From: Mesorhizobium sp.
GTDB lineage: Bacteria; Pseudomonadota; Alphaproteobacteria; Rhizobiales; Rhizobiaceae
DNA: 64,000 nucleotides
Assembly: GCF_024710845.1 (NCBI RefSeq)
Contig: NZ_JANJTZ010000018.1
Coordinates: 85,185-149,184, forward strand
Reading direction: 5' to 3'
The number at the start of each line of letters is the position of its first letter. Within the stretch, counting starts at the first letter, position 1. Below are positions 11,166-19,231 of the stretch, in pieces. The position numbers and the translations under genes are program-made. The notes under the pieces were generated by a model. That model was given only the letters and a program-made list of their open reading frames with translations. It was not told the origin of the DNA and did no database searches.

Positions 11166-12335
11166 ATGACAGGCAGCAAGCAGAGACTCGGAATCAACAC
11201 GCAGCTCGCGCATTCCGGTCACAACCCGCGCGACTATCATGGCTTCGTCAATCCGCCGGTCGTGCACGCCTCCACGGTCCTGTTCCCCGACGCCCGGACG
11301 ATGGCGGCGCGCAACCAGAAATATACGTACGGCACGCGTGGAACGCCGACCACCGATGCGCTGGCCACGGCGATCGACCAGCTCGAAGGCTCGGCCGGGA
11401 CGATCATCGTCCCATCGGGCCTCGCCGCGGTGACCGTGCCCCTGCTCGCCTTCCTGTCCGCCGGCGACCATGTGCTGATCACCGATTCCGTCTACAACCC
11501 GACGCGGCGTTTCGCCGACACGATGCTCGCGCGCCTCGGCGTCGAGGCGCAGTATTATGACCCTTTGATCGGTGGCGGTATCTCGGCCCTGATCAGGCCG
11601 AACACGAAGGTCGTGTTCACGGAATCGCCGGCCTCCAATACGTTCGAGGTGCAGGATATCCCGGCGATCAGCGCCGCCGCGCATGCCGCCGGCGCCATCG
11701 TGATGATGGACAACACCTGGGCGACGCCGCTCTATTTCAAACCGCTCGACTTTGGCGTCGACGTTTCGATCCATGCGGCGACGAAATATCCGGGGGGGCA
11801 TTCCGACGTCCTGCTCGGCACGGTCTCGGCCAACCAGGCCTGCTGGCCGAAGCTGCACGAGGCCTTCCTGACGCTCGGCTGCTGCGCCGGACCGGACGAT
11901 GTCTACCAGGTGCTGCGCGGCCTCAGGACGATGGGCGTGCGGCTCGCGCATCACCAGAAAAGCACGCTCGACATCGCCCGCTGGCTGGAAACCCAGCCCG
12001 GCGTGGCGCGCGTGCTGCATCCGGCGCTGGAGAGCTTTCCGGGCCATGCGCTGTGGCAGCGCGATTTCGCAGGCTCGAGCGGCATCTTCTCGATCGTGCT
12101 CGACGGCGGCGGCGAAAAGCAGGCGCACGCCTTCCTCGACGCGCTCCAGATCTTCGGCCTCGGCTACTCCTGGGGCGGCTACGAGAGCCTCGCCGTCAAC
12201 GTCTACCTGGGCGACCGCACCATCGCAAAGGGTCCGTACGAGGGACCCGTCCTCCGCCTCCAGATCGGCCTCGAGGACGTCGAGGATCTGAAGGCGGATA
12301 TTTCCAAGGGGCTAGCAGCCGCCGCCCGGGCCTGA
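11166..12335 (+). CDS. metC: Cystathionine beta-lyase (Cys/Met metabolism PLP enzyme)
   Basis: A 389-aa PLP-dependent enzyme that cleaves cystathionine to homocysteine, pyruvate and ammonia in methionine synthesis. The PLP lysine sits in SIHAATKYPGGHSD; the cofactor-binding Asp and the following segment read MMDNTWATPLYFKP; the N-terminal active-site tyrosine/arginine region is YTYGTRGTPTTDAL. I start it at 11166 (MTGSKQRLG) because family members begin there; the upstream ATG at 11109 adds 19 unlike residues. MetC is preferred over MetB or MetZ because of the YTYGTRGTP and SWGGYESL signatures. Confidence 0.9.
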   Translation: MTGSKQRLGINTQLAHSGHNPRDYHGFVNPPVVHASTVLFPDARTMAARNQKYTYGTRGTPTTDALATAIDQLEGSAGTIIVPSGLAAVTVPLLAFLSAGDHVLITDSVYNPTRRFADTMLARLGVEAQYYDPLIGGGISALIRPNTKVVFTESPASNTFEVQDIPAISAAAHAAGAIVMMDNTWATPLYFKPLDFGVDVSIHAATKYPGGHSDVLLGTVSANQACWPKLHEAFLTLGCCAGPDDVYQVLRGLRTMGVRLAHHQKSTLDIARWLETQPGVARVLHPALESFPGHALWQRDFAGSSGIFSIVLDGGGEKQAHAFLDALQIFGLGYSWGGYESLAVNVYLGDRTIAKGPYEGPVLRLQIGLEDVEDLKADISKGLAAAARA

Positions 12336-12368
12336 CCGGGCCCGGCGCAACGCCTCGGACGGGGCCGA

Positions 12369-12848
12369 TCAGAACGGGTACCGTTGGCCCTGGAAATACA
12401 GGCGGACGTTGCAGGTCGGCGCGTCCGAGTCGAAGCCGTTGATATCGACCGTAGCGCTGACATAGACCGTCGCGGGCGCCGGGGCCGCGGGCGTCATCGC
12501 GGGGATGCGCGCCTGCGCCGCATAGGTCGTCACGCTCTGTCCGAGACCGGTCGCGTTGACCTGCTTGAACGTGGCGCCGACCAGCGTGCCCGTCGGCAGG
12601 GTGAAGTTGTTCGCGAAATAGGGAAGGAAGAACGAAATACGGGTCGTGTTCGGCCCGCCATTGTAGTTCGGCGGCCGCAGCCGGGAGTCGTAGCACATGC
12701 CGCGAGTGACCCCGACAGCGGCGCAGCCGGCGGTCACCGACTGGATGCACGCGCTTCCCCTGAAATGATTGGCCTGGGCAGACGCAGTCGTAGCGCCCAC
12801 GCCCAATAGTGCGCCGACGAAGAACAGTCGGCCTGCAATACTCTTCAT
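12369..12848 (-). CDS. Small secreted protein of unknown function
   Basis: 159 aa with a clear signal peptide (basic start, LFFVGALLGVGATTASAQA). The mature region has four or five cysteines (SACIQ, AGCAA, MCYD, TCNVR), consistent with disulfides in the periplasm, and a beta-rich pattern. No family recognised. It is convergent with metC 33 nt away; a GC-rich inverted repeat in that gap (gcccgg ... ccgggc) could end both transcripts. Codon use resembles its neighbours. Confidence 0.6.
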   Translation of the reverse strand: MKSIAGRLFFVGALLGVGATTASAQANHFRGSACIQSVTAGCAAVGVTRGMCYDSRLRPPNYNGGPNTTRISFFLPYFANNFTLPTGTLVGATFKQVNATGLGQSVTTYAAQARIPAMTPAAPAPATVYVSATVDINGFDSDAPTCNVRLYFQGQRYPF

Positions 12849-13041
12849 TCAACCCTCCAGCCTCTTTTGCCCCGGGAATAATGATACGACACAAGTACGA
12901 AACGGCCATAGCCCATTTGGGCTAGACCATTCTTATGTATTGCATGGCGCAACGGGCAGGACGAGCGACCACAGCGGCAGCTCTGGTGGGCCGACGCTGG
13001 CGGTTCACACAGCCTGAGACTGCTAAGATTGTTGGATTTAT

Positions 13042-13118
13042 TGGCGATCCCGACAGGATTCGAACCTGTGACCATCGGCTTAGAAGGCCGGTGCTCTATC
13101 CAGCTGAGCTACGGGACC
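13042..13118 (-). tRNA. tRNA-Arg (anticodon TCT)
   Basis: A 77-nt cloverleaf including an encoded CCA. The acceptor stem GGTCCCG pairs with CGGGATC (one G-T), the D-arm starts GTAGCTCAG, and the T-arm contains GGTTCGAATCC. The anticodon loop reads ct-TCT-aa, giving tRNA-Arg for AGA codons. It ends 18 nt from the NDUFS4-like gene. Confidence 0.97.
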
Positions 13119-13136
13119 GGTCAGTATGCGCTGGCG

Positions 13137-13442
13137 CTAGTGCGTCCAGGGAACCTTGCGGTCATAGCGGAAATTGTCCGAATAGGAAATCTGCCGGCGC
13201 TTGGCGTCCTTCGGCTCCTGCACACGGTAGTCGATGCCGTATTTCTCGGCATAGGCGATCGCCTCTTCCTTCGTCTCGAAGGTCAGCCGGATCTGGCTCT
13301 TCATGTCGCCGGAGGTGGTGTAGCCCATCAGCGGATCGATCTTGCGCGGCTGTTCGGGATCGAAATCCAGGACCCAGTAGCCGGTCTTGGCTTTGCCGGA
13401 CTGCATCGCCGTCTTGGCAGGGCTGTAGATTCGCGCGGACAT
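13137..13442 (-). CDS. ETC complex I accessory subunit, NDUFS4-like
   Basis: A 101-aa member of the ETC complex I conserved-region family (mitochondrial NDUFS4/AQDQ). The family hallmarks are visible: ARIYSPAKTAMQSGKA at the start, WVLDFDPEQPRKIDPLMGYT, MKSQIRLTFETKEEAIAYAE, and the C-terminal DNFRYDRKVPWTH. In alphaproteobacteria this protein is a peripheral subunit of NADH dehydrogenase I. The start at 13442 (MSARIYSP) is preferred; a longer start at 13499 adds 19 unrelated residues. It is encoded between two tRNA genes. Confidence 0.9.
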   Translation of the reverse strand: MSARIYSPAKTAMQSGKAKTGYWVLDFDPEQPRKIDPLMGYTTSGDMKSQIRLTFETKEEAIAYAEKYGIDYRVQEPKDAKRRQISYSDNFRYDRKVPWTH

Positions 13443-13550
13443 GGAGACCTCGTGTTCACCGGACCGCCGCTGCATCGCGCAGAGCAGGCCTTGCGTCAAG
13501 AGCCGATGCCCTTGCCCTTGGCGACACGATCAACTAGGGGAGTGGCCGAC

Positions 13551-13627
13551 CGGAGTGTAGCGCAGCCTGGTAGCGCACCTGATTTGGGATCAGGGGGTCG
13601 CAGGTTCAAGTCCTGCCACTCCGACCA
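13551..13627 (+). tRNA. tRNA-Pro (anticodon TGG)
   Basis: A 77-nt cloverleaf with encoded CCA. The acceptor CGGAGTG pairs with CACTCCG; the D-arm includes TAGCGCAGCCTGG; the anticodon stem is CCTGA/TCAGG with TGG in the loop; the T-arm contains GGTTCAAGTCC. The C1-G72 pair is characteristic of tRNA-Pro. Confidence 0.97.
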
Positions 13628-13691
13628 TTTCCGGCCCGCCATCCTGCTGACATACGGTCAGGCAACAACCGGCGGGCGTCGGGAGCCAGTC

Positions 13692-14219
13692 ATGTTTAAA
13701 CGTCGCAGCATCCGCAGCGTTTGGGTCTTGGTAACCGCCGGACGCGTCCCGCGTAGCGCGTTGCTCGTCGCCGCCGCTTTTCTCCTTTGTCCCGTAAACG
13801 ACGCTGACGCTGCGATGACGATCGACGGCGATGCGCAGGCGATGACCGTCACCGTGGCAGAGGTCACGCGCGGGGAGGTGACGGACGAGATCGCAAAGCG
13901 CTTCGGTTTCCAGATTTCCGGGCCGGTCCTCGACGACGCGCCGGTCAACGGCCGCTTCCGCGGCGACCTCGGCGACGTGCTGGGCGCGATCCTTACCGCC
14001 AACAGCTTCCTCATCGTCTATGAAGGCGGCAGGCCGGCCAGGCTGCTCTTGTCCGACCGGGGCCAGGGTGGCGAGGCGCCGGTCGACCCGACCATGCGTT
14101 CGCTGCAGCCGAATGCGGGCATCGTGCCGGGCGAAGGCGGCGACGGCCAGATCGTCGATCCCGCCATGCAGGCCGTGCCCCTGGGAGGAGAGCCTCCGCC
14201 GCCGGAACCGGAGCTTTAG
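13692..14219 (+). CDS. Secreted protein with a short STN/secretin-N-like domain
   Basis: 175 aa. A signal peptide (SALLVAAAFLLCPVNDADA) is followed by a compact segment at about residues 50-110: VTVAEVTRGEVTDEIAKRFG ... VNGRFRGDLGDVLGAILTANSFLIVYEGG. That pattern resembles the STN domain at the N-terminus of secretins and TonB receptors (beta-strand, helix, PVxGxFxG, helix, beta-strand). The rest is Pro/Gly/Glu-rich and ends in PPPPEPEL. There is no secretin or receptor domain, so it is a free-standing version. It begins 65 nt after tRNA-Pro. Function unknown; the domain call is by eye. Confidence 0.6.
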   Translation: MFKRRSIRSVWVLVTAGRVPRSALLVAAAFLLCPVNDADAAMTIDGDAQAMTVTVAEVTRGEVTDEIAKRFGFQISGPVLDDAPVNGRFRGDLGDVLGAILTANSFLIVYEGGRPARLLLSDRGQGGEAPVDPTMRSLQPNAGIVPGEGGDGQIVDPAMQAVPLGGEPPPPEPEL

Positions 14220-14237
14220 GCGGCGGTCACCGATCGG

Positions 14238-14939
14238 TCAGAGGTTTAGGTCGCCCTGCCCGGCATCGACGGCGCCGATGATCTCCGCCGCCAGACCGCG
14301 CGTGATCCTGGTCTTGCGCGACAGCGCCGCCTGGTCCAGCCGCTCCACCACGTTCATCGCCGTCGACAGCGACCGCTCGATCCGGTTGACGATGTAGCTG
14401 ACGACATGCGGCTCCACCTGCACCTGCCGGTCGGCGAACAGTTTCGTCACGACGGCGGTCAAAAGCAGATCGTCCGGCTCCGCGATCTCGACGATCGTCG
14501 CCGCCTTCAGCCGCGATGCGAGATCGGGCAGGCGCACGCCCCAGGCCGCCGGGAAGCGCCGCGAGGTGAGCAGGACATGGCCGCCGCCTTCGCGCGCCGA
14601 ATTGATCAGGTGGAACAGGCCGGTCTCGTCGATGCCGCCTTCGACACCGTCGACCAGAACGGCCCCACCCGAGGCGGCCATCGAAATCGCGTCCGGGCTG
14701 ATGCGGTGCGGATCGGCCGCGCTCGCATGCGCCGCCTCGGTCCAGATCGCGGCGAGGTGCGACTTGCCCGATCCGGCCGGGCCGGCGAGCACGACGACCG
14801 GCAGCTGCCAGTCCGGCCAGCGGTCGATCAGCGCAATGGCCGCAGCGTTCGCGCCGGTCACGACCAGTTCGTCGCGGGACATTCCCGGTCCCCGCGCGAG
14901 ATCGAGCGGCAGCTGGGCGGATGGGTGCTCGTCGGTCAT
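14238..14939 (-). CDS. hdaA: DnaA-family regulator of replication initiation (HdaA)
   Basis: A 233-aa AAA+ protein related to the ATPase domain of DnaA, lacking the DNA-binding domain. HdaA stimulates ATP hydrolysis by DnaA with the help of the sliding clamp. The Walker A is AGPAGSGKSHLA. The N-terminal stretch AQLPLDLA resembles the QLPL(D/S) clamp-binding motif of Hda proteins. I start it at 14939 (MTDEHPSAQLPLDL); the open frame runs further upstream, but only through perM in another frame. The gap to perM is 5 nt. Confidence 0.88.
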   Translation of the reverse strand: MTDEHPSAQLPLDLARGPGMSRDELVVTGANAAAIALIDRWPDWQLPVVVLAGPAGSGKSHLAAIWTEAAHASAADPHRISPDAISMAASGGAVLVDGVEGGIDETGLFHLINSAREGGGHVLLTSRRFPAAWGVRLPDLASRLKAATIVEIAEPDDLLLTAVVTKLFADRQVQVEPHVVSYIVNRIERSLSTAMNVVERLDQAALSRKTRITRGLAAEIIGAVDAGQGDLNL

Positions 14940-14944
14940 CGCGT

Positions 14945-16132
14945 TCACGCCGGAGGCACGTCCGGCCGATGCCCGTGGTAGAGCGGCGAGGCGAGATAGC
15001 GGCCGAGCGCGAAGCGGACGAGGACGGCGACCGCGGCGGCGGCCGGCACGGCGATCAGCAGTCCGACGAAGCCGAACAGCGATCCGAAGGCCAGAAGCGC
15101 GAACATCAGCCAGACCGGGTGCAGCCCGACGCTCTCGCCGACCAGTTTCGGCTGCAGGATGTTGCCCTCGATGAACTGGCCGAGGAAGAAGATGCCGGCG
15201 ATCGCCGCGACCATGATCCAGTCGGGCCAGAACTGCACCAGCGCCACGCCGACCGCGAGCACCAGTCCGACCAGCGACCCGACGTAGGGGATGAAGCTGA
15301 TCAGGCCGGCGAAGAGGCCGATCAGCAGGCCGAAGTTCAGGCCGGCGATGGTAAGGCCCACGGCATACATGACGCCCAGGATGAGACACAGCGTGCCCTG
15401 CCCGCGCACGAAGCCGGCGGTCGCGACATTGATGTCGTTGGCAATCGCGCGGACGGTCGCGACATTGTCGCGCGGCACCCAGCCGTCCACCTTGGCGATC
15501 ATGTGGTCCCAGTCGACCAGCATGTAGAAGGCGACGACGGGGGTGACGATGACCAGTGAGGCGACATTCACCAGCGCAAGGCCCGAACTCAGGATCGACT
15601 CGAAGATGGTGGTGATGAATCCGGCGCCTTGCGACACCAGCGAGTTGAGAGCGCTGCGCAGGTTGTTCGGATCGACGCCGAAGCGCTGCTTCAGCCATTC
15701 CGGATCGATGCTGGTGATAAGCGCCTGAAGGCGCGCCAGGTATTCCGGCATCTTCGAGATCAGGTCCGCGCCCTGTGTCGCCAGGATCGGCACGATCACC
15801 ATCAGCGCGAGCACGAGGGCCACGACGAAGGCGAGCAGGATGACGATCGCCGCGACGAGCCGCGAACCGAGCCAGGCCTCCAGCCGGTCGGCCACCGGAT
15901 CGAGGAAATAGGCCAGCACCATGCCCGCCGCGAACGGCAGGAGGATGGAGCTGAACAGATAGAGAAAGCCGACCAGCAGGATCAACGCGCCGGCCCAGAA
16001 CGCGATCTGGCGGCGCAATGCGTTTCCCACCACCGCCTCGACGAGTTCCTCGTTGGCGGCGAGCTGTGCTTCCAACGCCGGCACGGCCGCCGCATCGGCG
16101 GAATGGTCAGCGTTTGTCGTTCGTTTCGGCAT
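14945..16132 (-). CDS. AI-2E family transporter / PerM-like membrane protein
   Basis: 395 aa with about eight predicted TM helices. The N-terminal helices include FWAGALILLVGFLYLFSSIL and the amphipathic region FAAGMVLAYFLDPVADRLE. The C-terminal helices include the family segment FIPYVGSLVGLVLAV and FFLGQFIEGNILQPKLVGE. The family covers exporters such as TqsA and the permease PerM; the substrate is not known here. The start overlaps the 3' end of the upstream phosphatidyltransferase by 26 nt and hdaA follows, suggesting a three-gene operon. Confidence 0.87.
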   Translation of the reverse strand: MPKRTTNADHSADAAAVPALEAQLAANEELVEAVVGNALRRQIAFWAGALILLVGFLYLFSSILLPFAAGMVLAYFLDPVADRLEAWLGSRLVAAIVILLAFVVALVLALMVIVPILATQGADLISKMPEYLARLQALITSIDPEWLKQRFGVDPNNLRSALNSLVSQGAGFITTIFESILSSGLALVNVASLVIVTPVVAFYMLVDWDHMIAKVDGWVPRDNVATVRAIANDINVATAGFVRGQGTLCLILGVMYAVGLTIAGLNFGLLIGLFAGLISFIPYVGSLVGLVLAVGVALVQFWPDWIMVAAIAGIFFLGQFIEGNILQPKLVGESVGLHPVWLMFALLAFGSLFGFVGLLIAVPAAAAVAVLVRFALGRYLASPLYHGHRPDVPPA

Positions 16133-16661
16133 ATCCGCCCATGTGCCTCAGCCAGGCGACGAGATAGGCCGCCGCCGAAGCCACGGTCAAGAGGCCGGAC
16201 AGGAGCACCACGCCCTGGCGAACCATCTCCAGCCCGAGCCCAAACGCGAGATCGCCGAGCACGAGCGCCGCGAGAACGATCTGCACCGCCGTATTCGCCT
16301 TGGAGACGTAGAGGGGCTTCACCTCGACCGGGTGGCCCATCACCGTCGACAGCATCACCGCCGAGACGATCAGCGCGTCGCGCGACACGGCGGCGATCAC
16401 CAGCCACAGCGGCAGTTCGCCCATGAAGCCCAGGACGACGAACACCGAGACCAGAAGCAGCTTGTCGGCCATCGGGTCGAGATAGGCGCCGAGCCTGGAG
16501 CGCTGGTTGAAATGCCGTGCGATGAAGCCATCGATGCCGTCAGAGACGCCGGCCAGCACGAACAGGCCGAGCGCCCATCCGACCTGCCGGTCCATCAGCG
16601 CCCAGATCACGATGGGCACGAGAAAGAGCCGCAGGATGGTGATAAGGTTGGGGATCGTCAC
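16107..16661 (-). CDS. CDP-alcohol phosphatidyltransferase family protein
   Basis: A 184-aa integral membrane enzyme that transfers a phosphatidyl group from a CDP-linked lipid to an alcohol. The catalytic motif D-G-x2-A-R-x8-G-x3-D-x3-D is complete: [23 protein letters not shown]. The start is GTG at 16661 ([12 protein letters not shown]), supported by GGAGG 9 nt upstream and by the family's N-terminus; the longer frame to 16862 has no such support. A second family member (pgsA) lies at 28324, so this copy probably makes another product, such as cardiolipin or another polar head group. It is divergent from purM. Confidence 0.85.
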   Translation of the reverse strand: MTIPNLITILRLFLVPIVIWALMDRQVGWALGLFVLAGVSDGIDGFIARHFNQRSRLGAYLDPMADKLLLVSVFVVLGFMGELPLWLVIAAVSRDALIVSAVMLSTVMGHPVEVKPLYVSKANTAVQIVLAALVLGDLAFGLGLEMVRQGVVLLSGLLTVASAAAYLVAWLRHMGGYAETNDKR

Positions 16662-16836
16662 TGCGTCGAGCCTCCTCCCGCGCCCGTTGTCCTCCCTAGA
16701 TGGCGCGTCGGGGCGACCACCGCAAGCCGTAGTCTGCGGCGGCTTTCCCCAGCGCGGTGCGGGCGAGCGCCCACGGCTTCTTGCGAGGCGGCGGGGTTCA
16801 TGCGAAGAGCCGCTTCGAACGTCGACGGGAGTCCCC

Positions 16837-17901
16837 ATGGCCGAAGGCAAGAACAGCCTCACCTATGCGCAAGCGGGCGTGGACATCGACGCCGGCAATG
16901 CGATGGTCGAGAAGATCAAGCCGCTGGTGCGCTCGACGCGCCGCGTCGGCGCCGACGGCGAGATCGGCGGCTTCGGCGGGCTCTTCGACCTCAAGGCCGC
17001 CGGCTTCGCCGATCCGATCCTGGTCGCCGCCAATGACGGCGTCGGCACCAAGCTGCGCATCGCCATCGAGGCGGGCAGGCACGACACGATCGGCATCGAC
17101 CTCGTCGCCATGTGCGTCAACGACCTCGTCGTCCAGGGCGCCGAGCCGCTGTTCTTCCTCGACTATTTCGCCACCGGCAAGCTCGATCCCGACCAGGGCG
17201 CGGCCATCGTCTCGGGCATAGCCGCCGGCTGCCGCATGGCCGGCTGCGCGCTGATCGGCGGCGAGACGGCCGAAATGCCCGGCATGTATCACGGCGACGA
17301 CTACGATCTTGCCGGCTTCGCGGTCGGTGCCGCCGAGCGCGGCGCGCTCCTGCCCACCGACGACATCACGGAAGGCGACGTGCTGCTTGGCCTCGCCTCG
17401 TCGGGCGTCCACTCCAACGGCTTCTCGCTGGTGCGCAGGATCGTCACACTCTCGGGCCTCAAATGGACCGACCCCGCCCCCTTCGATCCGTCGAAGAGCC
17501 TCGGCGAGGCGCTGCTCGAACCGACGCGCATCTACGTCAAGTCGATCCTCGCCGCCATCCGCGGCACACACGGCATCAAGGCGCTCGCCCACATCACCGG
17601 CGGCGGCTATCCCGACAACATCCCGCGCGTGCTGCCGAAGGACTGGGCGGCCGAACTCGACCTCGGCTCGATCGATGTGCAGCCGGTATTCGACTGGCTA
17701 TCCAAGACCGGCGGCGTCGAGGCGAAGGAGATGATGCGCACCTTCAACTGCGGCATCGGCATGGTGATCGTGGTGGCCGCGGGCCAGGCGGCGCAGGTCG
17801 CCGCCGTGCTGCAGAGCGAGGGCGAGACCGTCACGCCGATCGGCCGCATCGTACCGCGCCGCGACGAGGCGGTGATCTATCGCGGGAGGATCGCGCTGTG
17901 A
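16837..17901 (+). CDS. purM: Phosphoribosylformylglycinamidine cyclo-ligase (AIR synthetase)
   Basis: 354 aa; converts FGAM to AIR with ATP, the fifth step of purine synthesis. Family marks in order: [14 protein letters not shown] at the start, [69 protein letters not shown] and [11 protein letters not shown]. Full length. Overlaps purN by 4 nt (GTGA), so the two are translationally coupled. The 175-nt region upstream is shared with the divergent phosphatidyltransferase gene. Confidence 0.97.
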   Translation: MAEGKNSLTYAQAGVDIDAGNAMVEKIKPLVRSTRRVGADGEIGGFGGLFDLKAAGFADPILVAANDGVGTKLRIAIEAGRHDTIGIDLVAMCVNDLVVQGAEPLFFLDYFATGKLDPDQGAAIVSGIAAGCRMAGCALIGGETAEMPGMYHGDDYDLAGFAVGAAERGALLPTDDITEGDVLLGLASSGVHSNGFSLVRRIVTLSGLKWTDPAPFDPSKSLGEALLEPTRIYVKSILAAIRGTHGIKALAHITGGGYPDNIPRVLPKDWAAELDLGSIDVQPVFDWLSKTGGVEAKEMMRTFNCGIGMVIVVAAGQAAQVAAVLQSEGETVTPIGRIVPRRDEAVIYRGRIAL

Positions 17902-18602
17902 CCGTGAAGAAACGCGTCGCCATTCTCATTTCCGGCCGCGGCTCCAACATGGCCGCGCTCATCGATGCCGCGGCGTCTGCGGACTTTCCGGCCGAGATCG
18001 TCGGTGTCATCTCCAACCGTCCGGACGCGAAAGGCCTCGCCATCGCGGCCGCCAAGGGCGCCTCGACGCAGGTGATCCCTTCGAAGGGCGTCTCGCGCGA
18101 GGACCACGATGCGGCACTCGACAAGGCGCTGGAGGGCATGCGGGCGGAGATCGTCTGCCTCGCGGGCTATCTTCGCCTCCTCACGGACGGCTTCGTCGCC
18201 AGATGGAGCGGCCGGCTGATCAACATCCACCCTGCCCTGTTGCCGCTGTTCAAGGGACTAAACACGCACGAACAGGCGCTCGAGGCCGGCATGCGCATCC
18301 ACGGCTGCACGGTGCATTTCGTCACGCCGGCGATGGACGACGGCCCGATCATCGCGCAGGCGGCAGTGCCCGTCCTCGCCTCTGATGACGCCGAGATGCT
18401 CGGCGCCCGCGTGCTCGCCGCCGAGCACCGGATCTACCCGCTCGGTCTCGCGCTCGTCGCCGAGGGCAAGGCGAAGATGGAGGGCGGGCGAACGGTCTTT
18501 GCCGACTTCAGCGAAGAAATGGGCGCCGGCCGCATCGTCTCCTCCCCCGCCCCGCGCCCGAAAGCGCCCGACATCGAGAGCCTGGCGCGGTTCACGCCGT
18601 AG
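17898..18602 (+). CDS. purN: Phosphoribosylglycinamide formyltransferase
   Basis: 234 aa; transfers the formyl group of 10-formyl-THF to GAR, third step of purine synthesis. [14 protein letters not shown] at the N-terminus, CLAGYLRLL, then the catalytic stretch [13 protein letters not shown], and the C-terminal segment [19 protein letters not shown]. The GTG start at 17898 overlaps the purM stop; a second GTG at 17904 is possible. The last 25 residues are a Pro/Ala-rich tail not present in shorter homologues. Confidence 0.96.
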   Translation: MTVKKRVAILISGRGSNMAALIDAAASADFPAEIVGVISNRPDAKGLAIAAAKGASTQVIPSKGVSREDHDAALDKALEGMRAEIVCLAGYLRLLTDGFVARWSGRLINIHPALLPLFKGLNTHEQALEAGMRIHGCTVHFVTPAMDDGPIIAQAAVPVLASDDAEMLGARVLAAEHRIYPLGLALVAEGKAKMEGGRTVFADFSEEMGAGRIVSSPAPRPKAPDIESLARFTP

Positions 18603-18685
18603 CGCGGGCACCCATTTCGGACGGCAGGAATTTTTGCTATTTTCGCGCGATCCTATCAAGGTTGGTTGCACGCGAGGATCGAGCC

Positions 18686-19189
18686 GTGGGCCTCATGACA
18701 TACAGGGGCTATTTGGCCCGCATCGAGTATGACGACGACGATCAGATTTTTTTCGGCAAACTCGCCGGCATTCGCGACGGCGTCGGCTTCCACGCCGACA
18801 ACGTCCCCGAGCTTCGCGCGGCATTCCGGGAGGCTGTCGACGACTATATCGAATCCTGCGCCAAGATCGGCAAGGAGCCGCAAAAGCCCTATTCGGGCAA
18901 TCTGATGCTGCGCGTCGACCCGGCGGTCCATTACAAGGCCGCTCTTGCCGCCGAGATCGCCGGCAAAAGTCTCAACCAGTGGTGCGAGGAAGTTCTGAGA
19001 ACCGCCGCGGAGAAGTTGGTCGACGTGCAGCGCGGGTGGCAGTTGCGCGAGCCGCTGAGTGAAGCGGAGATCGAGCACCTTCGCAGGGCGTGGGAAGAAG
19101 GGCTGGCGAGCGGTCCGCCGAAGCCATACGACCTCGAAGAGGTCAAGCGTCACGGGCGCGAACGCCTAGCTGAACTCCGACGGAATTGA
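18686..19189 (+). CDS. Solitary HicB-family antitoxin with ParD-like C-terminal tail
   Basis: About 167 aa. Residues ~5-60 (YRGYLARIEYDDDDQIFFGK ... PELRAAFREAVDDYIE) are a HicB partial RNase-H-like domain. Residues ~80-110 (NLMLRVDPAVHYKAALAAEI, then KSLNQWCEEVLR) are a ribbon-helix-helix DNA-binding domain. The last ~45 residues, EIEHLRRAWEEGLASGPPKP-YDLEEV, look like the toxin-wrapping tail of ParD. GAGG lies 8 nt before the GTG at 18686; ATG at 18695 is the alternative. There is no hicA or parE gene next to it: purN is upstream and a convergent oxidoreductase downstream. It may act only as a repressor or regulate a distant toxin. Confidence 0.75.
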   Translation: MGLMTYRGYLARIEYDDDDQIFFGKLAGIRDGVGFHADNVPELRAAFREAVDDYIESCAKIGKEPQKPYSGNLMLRVDPAVHYKAALAAEIAGKSLNQWCEEVLRTAAEKLVDVQRGWQLREPLSEAEIEHLRRAWEEGLASGPPKPYDLEEVKRHGRERLAELRRN

Positions 19190-19231
19190 ATCACTCGCGT
19201 CGTGCACGGCGCCCGCGACCTGACCGACCTC

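Noticed and set aside
18603..18685. Searched for a hicA toxin gene upstream of the HicB gene
   Set aside because: The gap is only 83 bases, with no open frame long enough for HicA (~60 aa).
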